The notes under the pieces are model-generated. The model saw only the letters and a program-made list of their open reading frames with translations. It was not told the DNA's origin and ran no database searches. 64,000 nt of DNA from Strobilurus pachycystidiatus. Taxonomy: Eukaryota > Basidiomycota > Agaricomycetes > Agaricales > Physalacriaceae. This document shows positions 1-9,780 of this stretch, piece after piece; the stretch's first letter is position 1, and each line of letters starts with the position of its first letter. Location of the stretch: the NCBI GenBank assembly GCA_019915135.1, contig JAHLMK010000019.1, positions 930,001 to 994,000 on the forward strand, written 5' to 3'. The position numbers were made by a program, and so were the translations under genes.

Positions 1-148
1 CTACAAAACTAAGTCTGATTAAGAAAGTCAAACAGGTGACACTGGTTGCCGTGAGTTGGGTGAAGGGGAAACGGGAAAGACTGCGAAACATTCGAGTCGA
101 AACCGTTTCTCCGAGTGACGAGCTGAGTGAGATGGGATCCGATACCCC
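1..148 (-). repeat. DIRS repeat B2 (3' terminal)
   Basis: Bases 1-148 are repeated at 519-666 in the same orientation, with the match ending at the same GATACCCC. In element orientation this is the terminal B2 copy. It may continue left of the window. Confidence 0.9.
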
Positions 149-249
149 GTCTCACCGTAGCTCTAAACAACCAGCCATCAATTCAAAATGGCTCTCTAAC
201 TTCTCTGAAGTTCTGCTGCTGCTGCTCTGCAGAGGTTGGGGTGGGTGGG

Positions 250-429
250 CCAAAGAAGTAGAACCCAGACTGGCGATGCTTGCGTTCGCAGTCGCTGGGT
301 ACCCGAAAACTGAGATGATGACCGTGAGCGAGAAAGAAGCGCGTTCTCGATCACGTGAGGCGTTCTCTGATCTTGCACGAAACAGCGCCTCGATTCCTCC
401 TTCCCGCGCCAGCCCCCTCGAGGCTTCCA
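250..429 (-). repeat. DIRS repeat A2
   Basis: A 180 bp block matching 7967-8146 in the same orientation, starting at CCAAAGAAGT and ending at GAGGCTTCCA. It lies between the two B repeats, as in PAT-type elements. About 100 bp of unshared sequence separates it from B2 (149-249), and about 90 bp separates it from B1 (430-518). Confidence 0.9.
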
Positions 430-518
430 TTTCGTGGCGGAGATCAATCACGTCTTCCTAGATCTCAGTGTAGTCTGAAGACTTCGTTTTGTTACAAAGA
501 AATACAATTCAATTGGAT

Positions 519-666
519 CTACAAAACTAAGTCTGATTAAGAAAGTCAAACAGGTGACACTGGTTGCCGTGAGTTGGGTGAAGGGGAAACGGGAAAGACT
601 GCGAAACATTCGAGTCGAAACCGTTTCTCCGAGTGACGAGCTGAGTGAGATGGGATCCGATACCCC
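519..666 (-). repeat. DIRS repeat B1
   Basis: Same sequence as 1-148, offset by 518 bp. It lies just downstream of the tyrosine recombinase stop codon in element orientation. Confidence 0.9.
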
Positions 667-750
667 ACCTGGGAAACCAAGTCGACTGCGCGTCGCGATC
701 CCAAAACGAGCGAGACAACCCCAAGCCACGGCAAGCTGTCGCCTGTGCAC

Positions 751-2007
751 CTAAGCTGTCTCCCTCTTCGTCCCCTCCTCCTTGGCGAGTCCTTCGATGT
801 GGATGACTCCCAGTGCGTCTAGTTTGCGCCAGTACCTCAAAAAGGCGTCCGACGACCATCTTCCCATTGCCCGAACCACGTCCGGGTTGACCCCGTTCAG
901 CAAATAGAAGGTCGTCCCTCCAATCCGAAAGCAGTGGCCTGAGAGGCGCGCAAAGCCGTCCTTCTCCCACACTTCGTTGCACCTTGCCATAAAGGCCCTC
1001 GCCGTTAAGACCTTCCTCTTCCCGCCAATCTCCAGATACGACGCCAGGGGTGAGTCGTCCTCCAGTTCGTTCGCTTGAAGATGGAAATCGAGGGCCGCAG
1101 AGGGGCAGGCGTCGCCTAACTCCGGTTGTGCGCAAATGACCACCCTCTCTCCCTTTTCCTTCTTTGTCTTGGACCACGGCAAGTCGAGGTGACGCGATCC
1201 CTTCTGCGAGAAAGGTCGACCCAAATCGCCCTTTGTTGGGTGCTTCCTCGGGTCGAAATCTTCCAAACGCTCCGAGGTTGGCAGCATCTCTCCCGCTCTC
1301 ATCTGCGCGAAGGTGAGCGGGGACGCCATCCCCAAAACCGCTATGTCTTTCGGCTCCGTCAGGTCCAAACCTCTCGCCAAAGCTTTCAGATGCTCGACCG
1401 TCACTGGCTCCCGCGGGTCGCGTTTATTGATCTTCGGAGCCTCGCGTTGAACGCCTTCCATCACGTAGGTCAGCTGAATGGACGGCTCCCATGGTAGGCC
1501 GTTGAGGACGTGGAAAGCTCGAACCCCGTAGAGTTTAGCGCGAATTCCTCCGCTCCCATTCTTGCCCAGCCAGGAAGCCGCAAAATTCTCTAGGTGCCTC
1601 TGCTGGGCCGGGAGTCTGGAACGTCTGTCCAAACCGGACTCGATTGCCCAGTGAAGATAGGCGCGCAGTCCTGCTTCGTGCTGCTTCCTTGTCCCCCTCG
1701 CCCAAGCGTTCTGGATGGACTGTCTCGTCTGGAGCGGGATGTCGGGGAGGAATTCGACGTATTCCGCCCTAATCGTTTCCATGAAATCGACCGGTACTTT
1801 ACGCTGCTGCGTTCGAAAGCGGCCTGCACCTATTTCCTCAGCGGACGTCCAAGTCCCCTGCGCTTGTAACGCACCTTTTCCCCGTTTCCCGGAAATATCG
1901 CTCGGCATGGTCTTCGGTTTCGCTCTTGTGTCGGTGGTGAAAGCAGGAGATCGAGCGGCGATCTCAACTCCCAACTTGGCGCGATCGTGTTGAATCTGGT
2001 AAAACAT
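751..2007 (-). CDS. DIRS tyrosine recombinase (YR integrase)
   Basis: A 418-residue protein predicted to resolve or integrate the circular cDNA of the element by site-specific recombination in the nucleus. The catalytic landmarks of tyrosine recombinases are visible: a box I arginine near residue 238 (FAQMRAGEML), the H-x-x-R motif at 358-361 (GHCFRIGG), and the nucleophile tyrosine near 392 (DAFLRYWR) after GRWSS. The first ~100 residues are probably the N-terminal DNA-binding arm; an earlier or later start cannot be excluded, since translation could begin at an internal Met (residue 34). The frame is uninterrupted, unlike the spliced Gag-RT frame upstream. Absence of a DDE integrase fits DIRS and not Gypsy or Copia. 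Family assignment is secure; activity is inferred. Confidence 0.93.
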   Translation of the reverse strand: MFYQIQHDRAKLGVEIAARSPAFTTDTRAKPKTMPSDISGKRGKGALQAQGTWTSAEEIGAGRFRTQQRKVPVDFMETIRAEYVEFLPDIPLQTRQSIQNAWARGTRKQHEAGLRAYLHWAIESGLDRRSRLPAQQRHLENFAASWLGKNGSGGIRAKLYGVRAFHVLNGLPWEPSIQLTYVMEGVQREAPKINKRDPREPVTVEHLKALARGLDLTEPKDIAVLGMASPLTFAQMRAGEMLPTSERLEDFDPRKHPTKGDLGRPFSQKGSRHLDLPWSKTKKEKGERVVICAQPELGDACPSAALDFHLQANELEDDSPLASYLEIGGKRKVLTARAFMARCNEVWEKDGFARLSGHCFRIGGTTFYLLNGVNPDVVRAMGRWSSDAFLRYWRKLDALGVIHIEGLAKEEGTKRETA

Positions 2008-2097
2008 CCGCGATGCGTTCTGTTTGGCTCTGCCCTTGAGCTTATTCTTGATTCTAAGCGCCGGCGCTTAGCAACCGTGACTCGTACTTGAACCACC

Positions 2098-2721
2098 ATG
2101 TCCACTCCTGCCCCCGCTCTTCGTGGCCTCACCGCTGTCCGTAATCGCGCCCAAGATAGAATTCGCCAGCTCGTCGACAGCCTCCGAACTGTCCACGACT
2201 TAATCCTTGTCGAGTATCACGATCGTGCGTCCCCATTCTCCATCTTCGTAGCTCTTTCTCACTGCATGTCGTCCAGACGTTCACGAACGAGTTTCTACCG
2301 CACTCTTCAGCGACTTCAAACAAGACTTAGTCACCGCCGATAGTACGTGTACTTTCTGTTCCCTTATGGTGAATGCTCGAACGTCTTGCCAGGTCTCGCT
2401 ACTGAAATCACCGACTTGACTCCGGCTGGCTTCCCCTCCCCTCTCTCCGGCCATGGAGAGGTTGGTGCAGTCCTCGTCAGTCGTGGCAAGATGAAGTGGG
2501 CCGAGGCTCTAGCGCGGATGGGTATTCGTACCGTGAACGATATGCGAATTCTCTCAGCTCTATGTGCGTGCTCATACGTCTTGTTTTCCGCTCACGCTCA
2601 ATTCCTCTTAGATAAATCCAGCGCCACTCAAGTCCGAGCTCTCATGAGCGAGGCCCTCGTTATCGACGAATTGTCTCCCGACATGGACACACTCGACGAT
2701 CTGCTGGACCCGTATCCTTGA
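2098..2721 (+). CDS. Spliced small gene inside the DIRS element, opposite strand, unknown function
   Basis: This gene lies between the RT and recombinase genes on the opposite strand. A frame starting at ATG 2098 becomes continuous to the TGA at 2719-2721 after removing introns at 2225-2276 (GTGCGT...CAG), 2343-2392 (GTACGT...CAG) and, optionally, 2564-2611 (GTGCGT...TTAG, a multiple of three). Phases agree at every junction. The product is about 155 residues, soluble, mixed alpha-helical, with an acidic C-terminus (DELSPDMDTLDDLLDPYP). No family is recognised. It starts ~90 bp from the start of the recombinase frame, so the two may share a divergent promoter. It could be a captured host gene, an antisense regulator, or an accessory protein. 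The splice model is strong; function is unknown. Confidence 0.6.
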
Positions 2722-2793
2722 TTGATGACGAGATTTCTATCGCTGTACTTGTAATTTCCATCGTCCCGACTCTTGTTTGACGAATAAATCTCT

Positions 2794-5700
2794 TTACAAA
2801 TCTGCGTACGCTACTGAATGCTTTACGAACGGTTTCAAATGATGCGGGACCCGAGGCGGGTACTGGAGCAAGTCTCCCTTCGCCCCGAATTCTCCTCGCG
2901 AAGGGGCGTCCGCCGTGTTCACCTTCGTGTTCACGTACTCTATCGTGAGCCAGATTCCGTAGTCCTGCATCAAGCTGACTATGCGGCGCAAAATGGCGTT
3001 CTGCTGGCGACCTCTCGAGTAGCCTGCCTTCAGCCCTCCGATGACTCCCTGATTATCCGACCGCAGGCGAATGTGGGTGTCCTTGTACCCGGCCGCATGC
3101 AGCGTCCGCAGCGCCATCTCAATGACGACCATCTCTCCCCAGCCGATATCCCTACCATCGGACTTCCAGCCCTCCTTGAACTCCCAAGCCAACCAACGTC
3201 CGTTCAGCACCAGGCCCATTCCCCAGGAGGTCGACGCGTCAACCATGATCTCCACGTCTTCTCTGATCGGCCCCGGAGTCGCACAGGTCATACCGAGGAA
3301 ATCTTTCCCCAGCTGATCGTACCACCATACCAAGTCCTCCGCCAGCGAGGCGGACACTTTGTGCGCGACGAATCCCGGTGCGCCCTCTTTGAAGCTCGCC
3401 CGCAGCCGGTAGAGCAGGGGCATCCTCGAACGACCTTCTGGGCAAATCAGGCAGACGTGGTTGAGCGTACCCGCTATCGAGTCCACCTCTTTCCTTGTCA
3501 TTGCCGCTCCTTTCTTCACAAACTTCTCCAACTTCCCTCTGTACTTCTCCTTCTTCTTTGCCGGAAGCTGAACGACTTTCGACGCCAAGTCCCATTCGAA
3601 ACCGATATAGGTGAAGTCCGAGCTGAATGGGACGAACTTGTCCGGCGCCCACGGCCAACCCAACTTTTCCGCCACCTGCCAGACCAAACTTGCGTCGTAA
3701 GCGTAGATGAAAGTCCCATCCTTCGTACGGCCCTTTGGGTAGCGGAAGAAAATGAAATCGTCCACCCACTTCAACACCGCCTCGACTCCTGCAAACAGAA
3801 GGAGGATCACCATCACATCTGCTATTCTCCCAAATATCCCGGGAGACGGAGATGCCCCAAAATCCAGCAGGTAGTTCATATGGAAGAGAATGCCCAGGAG
3901 GATTGTCGTGAAGATTCTCTGCGACGGCTTTGTCGGGACGTTGCGAAAGGCTGATTCCACGTCGAACGTCGCCACCTGCGTCCCCTCCGGCGCCTCCGCC
4001 ACCTTCAGGAGACACTCTGAGAAGGTCCCCCACTCGCATTGAAACCGATCCGTGTCGATAATCGCGTTTATTGAAGTAGTCTCGGGGTCTATAGCTAAAG
4101 GCTCTTCAAGTTGTAATTCGTCTAGTGAAAGTGATTTTCTTCTCTGCAATTCTTTTTCCAAATCCGGCGGCAGCGTTGACCTCGGGAACGAGTGATCAGT
4201 CGTAATGCGAAGTTTCCCGGGTCTCTGCTCCACAACGTTCATGGGTGCTGACCTAAAAAAGCCTGTTTCCCTTGTTAGAAACCGACGGGAGAAGAAGGGA
4301 GGCAAGCGAACCAATTTGTGATTCCAGCTCTTCCTTCGTAAACCCTCTCGATAAGCGTCCCATCTTCCGTTCAGCTCCGTACTGTTTTTCGATGAAATCT
4401 AAGTGTTCGGGTGTCTTCGCATGGTTCGGTGGCGTGAAGGTCTTCGTCAAAGCAATACCATCCAGCCCCAGCGAAAACCCCTCCCGCATACCCTTCGGCA
4501 CGTCAGCGTACTCCTCCAGGATCCCGGCCTCTCTCATCGCCGCCTCCCACTCGTCCGCCTTGAACGGCGTCCGGATAGGGAACAAATCCTCCCCCTCCTC
4601 TAAACTCGGCGGCGCAACGCTAGCGCAAGCCGCCACCCCCTGCTCCGCCTCCCCCAGATCCTCACAAGTCGGGGCACCCCTGTGCTCCGTGTCCGCGCTT
4701 GCCGCAGATGGAACAGGCGTGAGCGAACTGTGTGTCGCAGGGCTTCCCTCCGCGGGCGCACTCGGTGTTCGTGTTATATCCGATGCAGAAGAAAACCTTG
4801 CCGTCGCGCCAGGTTCCCTTGGAATTGGGCTTGCATCGTCGTGACTTCTCCGGCGTGCATTCGTGGTGGAGGTGGTCGCAGCTGCCGCAGTAGCAGCAGC
4901 GGGTTCCTGCCGGGTACGTCCGGTGGGTGCTGCTGGTCTTCGTGGCGCTGAGGGGCTTGCCCCCCGCCTTCGAGGCCTGTGTGCTGCTGTTCGAAGTTGA
5001 TGAGGATACTGTCGCAGCTTTCTTGAATTTCGTACCCGTGGTACCAGCGCTCGAACCGGCGGCCGCCGTCAACTCCTCGAACTGCCTGTCGCGCACCTCC
5101 GTCATGCAGGTGTCCCACAGGGTCTGCGCCCAAGCGCCGACATCCACCAAACCTTCCGATGTGACGAAGGCCTCCATCATGTCCCGCATGTAGAGCTTCC
5201 CAGCCATGAGCTCTCTGGGCTTACCCTCGCCCATCTTCCTCATCAGCGTGTCGCGGAGCGTCTCAAACTGAACCGCCAACTCTTCCGCCGTTGCTAACTC
5301 TTTGTTCCTCGGAACAAAAGAGGCTCGGATCCCATCAATGAGGCGTCCGACTCGAGCCAGCCAGACTTGATGCGACAAGGAAAGGTCGGAGGTGAGCGCC
5401 GTCGTGGTGGGGACGTTCTTCAGAATCACGTTCCCCCCATCCTCGGTCAGGACCATCGCCTCGGGCACTCCGGACACCTCCTTCTGCTTCTCCTTTCTGC
5501 TGTTCTCCTCCGACAGGGAGGACAACGATATCAACGAACGCCACCCGTTGGCTAGAATCTTTGCGACGGGGCGAGGGAACGTGAACTCGTCCTTGCCGGG
5601 CATCTCGTCGCGGTTCAAGAAACGTCTGCCCGCCAGCGCCGCCCTCTTGGCTACCGGAGGCGAGCTGGGCGAGGGAGGCGTGCGGTACAACTTGAGAGTC

Positions 5701-7850
5701 CGCTTCACGGAAAGGAGCTGGTGGCGCTTCTTCCTCTCCGGGCTTAGACCCGCCAGATTCCCCGTCCTGGGGGATGGCTTCCGCTTTCGCTGAGCCTTCT
5801 TCGTCAGGTCGATCCCCAAAGCCGCCGCCAACCGCACCCCTAGCGGATGAAGTCAGATTAGCTGTGAACAAACTGACCGGAACGTACCGGCAGAGCCTTC
5901 CCTCTGGAAAGCCTCCCTGACGTCTTCCTCCGAGTCCGCGCCTTCGCGGTCGGAGGCTAATCCCTCCGAGTCGCTATCCGGCGGCGCCCGCGCAGGCGTC
6001 CTCGGTGTGCGGGGAGCGGGGGGTCCCGACTCCCGCTCCTTCTCCCTACGGAGACGGTCACGCTTCATCTGGGCCTCCCTCTCGTTTAGGGCAGCGATCC
6101 TAGCTCGAGCGGCCTCGACTTCGGCGGCGCGGGAGGCGTCGCGCAGCGACTTCGCCTTGCGGCGCGCCCGTTCTTCCTCCCTCGCCTTGGCCTCCGCCAC
6201 GGCGCGGGCGGCGGCGAGCGCCTCCTCGCGCTCAGCCTTCAGACGGGCTTCCTCCCGCTCGCGAGCAGCCTCCAACGCCTCCCGCGCCTTTCGCTCCTGC
6301 TCGATCTTGGCCTTCGCGGCCTCAGCCTTAACCTTCGCGGCCTCAAACGCCCTGCGCTCCTCCGCCTCGGCGGCCTCGCGCTCTTTCTTCTCGCGGCCGG
6401 CCTTCTCGCGCTCGACCGCCTCACGCTCGAACCTCTCGCTCTCGGCCTTCTCGCGCTCGATCTTCTCGATCTTCTCTCGCGCTAGTCTGCCCTTCTCCAA
6501 AGCCCTCGCCGCCCGACGCTGCTCGTCGGCCTGGGCGTCCGCCGCCTGCGCGGCGACCAGAGCCTCCTCAACCTCGACCCGGCGCTTCGCCTCTAGTTCC
6601 TCCGCCTGGACACGCTCCAGCGTGTCGCGTGCTGCGTCCGAGGAGTTTCCCTCGTCCTGGTCGGACGAAGGGGCTGGTGCCGGCTTCCCGGGCTTAGGCT
6701 TGGGCGGGACCGAACCTGTGCAAAGAGAAAGGCATCAGCGACTGTTCGCAAAACACCAAACTCCCCCCCCAGGGGAGACCCCACTCCTCCGAGTGGGGAC
6801 GCCCAAAAAAAAAAAAAAAACGCTCCCCCTCCCCTACGGGAGGGTCCCCCCCCCGCCTCGAAGGCGAGAGAGAGAGGAAAGCGTCCCCTCAGCGGGGTCT
6901 GCTGAACCGGAAAGTACCTCCCCCTCCCGGGAAGGACACTCCCCTCCCCCTACGGGGAGACTGGCGACTGCAGGCAACGACGTCCCCCCTTCCTGCGAAG
7001 GGAGCCGCCCACCCTACCGGTGAACGGACAGGAACGCCCCCCCTCCTGGCGAGAGGGAAGCCCGAAAAAGGCGGGGGGGGGGGGAGCACCCCGGGCGGCA
7101 CTGCGCCGCCCCGGCCCCTACGGGCCGCCCCCTCTGGAGAGAAGAAATACACTCACCCTGCACTGCAGCCGACTGTCGCCGCGTCTTGATCGCTGCCAGG
7201 TCCAACCTGCGGGCGGGGGTGAACTTCCCCGACGTCTTCGGCGCCAAACTCCCCGACGCGGCGCTTTCCCCCGCAGGGACCCCCCCAGTTCGCCCCGAGT
7301 GGTCCGCGGACCCCCGAAGAGTTCTGGTGAAATCGCTGATGGGCTGGGCGCGCGTGCCAGGCGAGAAGACTGGTGGCGGAAGCAAGGCGGCTCCCGGACC
7401 GGAGCCGAAACGAACCCTCGCCTTGACAGGTTCGCCGGGCTGTCCGGACGCTTCTGAACCCTGCGGAATGGGCGACTCCTGATTGGCTCCTCGGCGAGCG
7501 TTGGACTGGAGGGCGCCCGGGCTGAACTGCTCGATGTCGTCCCGCGGCTCGTCCGCGAACTGCTCGACCGGCGACGATGACCTCGCGTCGTCCTCCTCGG
7601 CCGCCTGGACCATGTCGGCCACGGAGTACGCCTCGTCGCCGCTGTCGCTCGCTGCCCCGTCCGCGCTGTCCACGGCGGGCACGTCCTTGAGCTTCGTCTT
7701 CCTCTTGTCGAGGGTCCTGCTGACCGCCTGGTACCTATCGTCGTCCAGGCTCGTCAGCGGGGCCGTCTTCGCCGTCCTCGCCCTCGTCGCGCGAGCAGGC
7801 GGCTGATAGTCGTCGTCGTCACCCAAAACGGGCTTGATCCTAGGAGGCAT
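2794..7850 (-). CDS. DIRS Gag-reverse transcriptase-RNase H polyprotein, five exons
   Basis: Exons 7157-7850, 5888-6715, 4666-5839, 4312-4619 and 2794-4262 join in phase into 1,490 codons. Introns are 6716-7156 (441 bp), 5840-5887, 4620-4665 and 4263-4311, all GT-AG. Exon 1 (from MPPRIKPV) is acidic and disordered. Exon 2 is a highly charged Glu/Arg/Ala coiled coil. Exon 3 ends in two CCHC zinc knuckles (CCYCGSCDHLHHEC and CSICGKRGHGAQGC), the usual Gag nucleic-acid binders. Exons 4-5 hold the reverse transcriptase (ATFDVESAF; catalytic WVDDF) and RNase H (IMVDAS, LRSDN, NTADAPSR). The RT copies element RNA to DNA in the cytoplasm or nucleus. The short introns make a single Gag-Pol product possible without frameshifting. 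Start ATG 7850 lies ~115 bp inside repeat A1. Confidence 0.85.
6716..7156 (-). other. 441 bp intron of the DIRS gag gene with a GC-rich hairpin array
   Basis: This intron is about nine times longer than its neighbours. It holds a run of short perfect stem-loops whose loops often read CTNC: 6779-6798 (8 bp stem, CTCC), 6827-6844 (7 bp, CTAC), 6944-6959 (6 bp, CTAC), 6987-7002 (6 bp, CTGC) and 7112-7127 (6 bp, CTAC). Further stems occur at 6854-6866 and 7093-7111. A 16-A run at 6806-6821 and a G run near 7073-7084 lie between them. Donor (GTGAGT) and acceptor (TTTGCACAG) are good, and removal restores the Gag frame. Confidence 0.7.
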
Positions 7851-7966
7851 CCCTCGTAAGCCGAGTCGTTCGAGGCGGTCTTGCTGCTCCAACCACGGTT
7901 GGATTTCCAGTCGCTCTAAGCGATTGAACCACGGTCGAATCGAACGTCGCCTGGGTATCCAAGGGT

Positions 7967-8146
7967 CCAAAGAAGTAGAACCCAGACTGGCGATGCTTGC
8001 GTTCGCAGTCGCTGGGTACCCGAAAACTGAGATGATGACCGTGAGCGAGAAAGAAGCGCGTTCTCGATCACGTGAGGCGTTCTCTGATCTTGCACGAAAC
8101 AGCGCCTCGATTCCTCCTTCCCGCGCCAGCCCCCTCGAGGCTTCCA
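7967..8146 (-). repeat. DIRS repeat A1 (5' terminal)
   Basis: A 180 bp copy of 250-429. Its outer edge at 8146 is the element end: the next base starts the 3.45 kb segment duplicated at 18798. Confidence 0.92.
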
Positions 8147-9680
8147 GCTTTGACGACTTCGCGCACACTCGGCAAACCTCCGGATTGCACTTGACGGAAT
8201 GCTGACGTTGTTCATATACGGCACTATTCTCGCGCTCGACAATGGTGCGCCCAGTATTCCGGCCTGTAACTTTGAGTGTCTACTGACATGGTGCCCAGGC
8301 ATACCTGATAGTTCCCGGCGACCACCAACTGTCGCCGTTGCTGCACTGTACGGCTGGACCACGGACGGCTTGTTATGAGTCTTGTCTTGTCAGTCACCTC
8401 CAGACTCCGTCATCACTCTACTCGCTGGAGGTAAGTTGTCGTTTGCTGACTCCGTTCTCACTGCTAATCAACCTCTAGTTGGCGTTTCTTCGCCGACCAT
8501 GGACGGTCTTTCTCCCGCTCGCCAGCGGCGCGTTCAATTGCTCGGTTCCTCTCTTTGTGCCGTGACTGGATGCTCAATACTCGACCACCAACTGTTGAAG
8601 ATGCGGACGGATGAAATGTGTCTTGCATTGACTCGGCATTGGTAAGTTTTCGGTCGCATCTCCGTCTCCTTGCCCTCATGACTCTGCCCCAGACATGACG
8701 AGTGTTTAACTGGCCGTTCCAGAGACGGAACAAGTTCACTACCCATACATGTTTTCTGTCGGACGTCTACATACATCGTGTACTCAAATACTTTTTCATT
8801 ACATAGCATTGTAGTAGTAGTGCTGTACTAACCGCGGCCTCGTCAAAGTTTCGGGTAAGTCTTCATCTTCATCGACGCTAGTCATTTGGAACCTAGCTGA
8901 CTTTTGCCAGGTTTACACAAGACGTTGTATGTAGCACAACGGTTAGTCATTATTCTTGCCCATCTTTCGTACATCGACTGACGTGACCTCTGTTGCAGGT
9001 AATAAACAGGTTTCAAGAGTGGGAGATACAACTGAATGGGTACTGTAGCGTAGAGCGGCTGGTGTCATTGTACGGCGGTTTGTTTGACCGTGTTAAGCAT
9101 CGCGCCATGTACGGGACTCGCCTGGGGACGGTTGAAGTGGCGGTTGTCGATGGGGCAAAGTTGGGTGAGAGATCAAGTATATCTTGCTGTCGGCTATGCT
9201 CACTGGTATGCCTGGTATGTGCCCTTGTCTTTCCCTTCAGCAGGAACTAACACCGTCCTTTTGTCAGGCAATGAAATCGTGCAACGCGACGGATCGAGGC
9301 GAGGGAGGCGAGGGCAAGAAGGGGCGAGGGCGGAAGAAGGGAAGCACTTTTGAGGGAAGGGCGTCGATCGGGGTGGACAAAAGGGCGTGCGCCTAGTCTT
9401 GGATAGGAGGGAGGGGGCGTTGGGCGCCTACGCGTCGGTGCAGCGAGAGGGAGCCTGGCTTCGTCTTGAGGGCGGCGATGACGCGTGTGGAGCGCACTCG
9501 GGCAGGAGATCGCGATCGTGGGCGCCGAGCGTCGCGAAAAATGAGAGGAAAAGCAGAGTCAATGTCCGCATTTCGAGGGAGAAGGACGAGGAGCACAACA
9601 GAGCATTGACGTGCTCAACCGAGATCGGAAATTTGGACACGTCGAGCTACACGTGGCCTGCGGCGAATGACGTGTGACAG
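8147..9680 (+). ncRNA. Right part of an intron-rich, apparently non-coding unit (copy 1)
   Basis: Same sequence as 18798-20331. It keeps canonical introns such as 8431-8478 (GTAAGT...CTAATCAACCTCTAG), 8642-8692, 8855-8910 and 8942-8998, but no exon chain gives a recognisable protein. Its left part is separated from it by the DIRS insertion and should lie left of this window. Transcription is inferred from splice signals only. Confidence 0.4.
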
Positions 9681-9780
9681 TCGCGTCCTCAATGCATGAG
9701 AGGCGAGAAAGGTCCAGATATCTGATTATAAGTATAAACATAGCTTGTAAATACTTGTCATAGATAGGTAGATGATTATA

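Larger units (their letters stand above)
1..8146 (-). mobile_element. DIRS-type (PAT-like) tyrosine-recombinase retrotransposon
   Basis: Read on the minus strand the order is: repeat A1 (7967-8146), a Gag-RT-RNase H frame, an oppositely oriented small gene, a tyrosine recombinase, then repeats B1 (519-666), A2 (250-429) and B2 (1-148). Split direct repeats A1...B1-A2-B2 with RT, RNase H and a tyrosine recombinase instead of a DDE integrase define DIRS-order elements of PAT-like repeat type. The right end is fixed at 8146, because 8147 onward matches a second genomic copy at 18798. The left end is at or before base 1. All three coding units are open, so the copy looks recent and possibly active. 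DIRS elements are thought to integrate as a circle by site-specific recombination without target duplication. The repeats and motifs are seen directly; activity is inferred. Confidence 0.9.

Noticed and set aside
36..754. Short frames starting MTLVAVSWVKG in both B repeats
   Set aside because: They lie in non-coding terminal repeats and end at different points after the repeat edge.
2818..3954. 378-codon plus-strand frame
   Set aside because: Antisense to the RT/RNase H exon with clear catalytic motifs; no domain in this frame.
6007..7023. Long plus-strand Ser/Ala/Arg-rich open frame
   Set aside because: It is the antisense shadow of the Gag coiled-coil exon; its low-complexity composition follows from the opposite strand.
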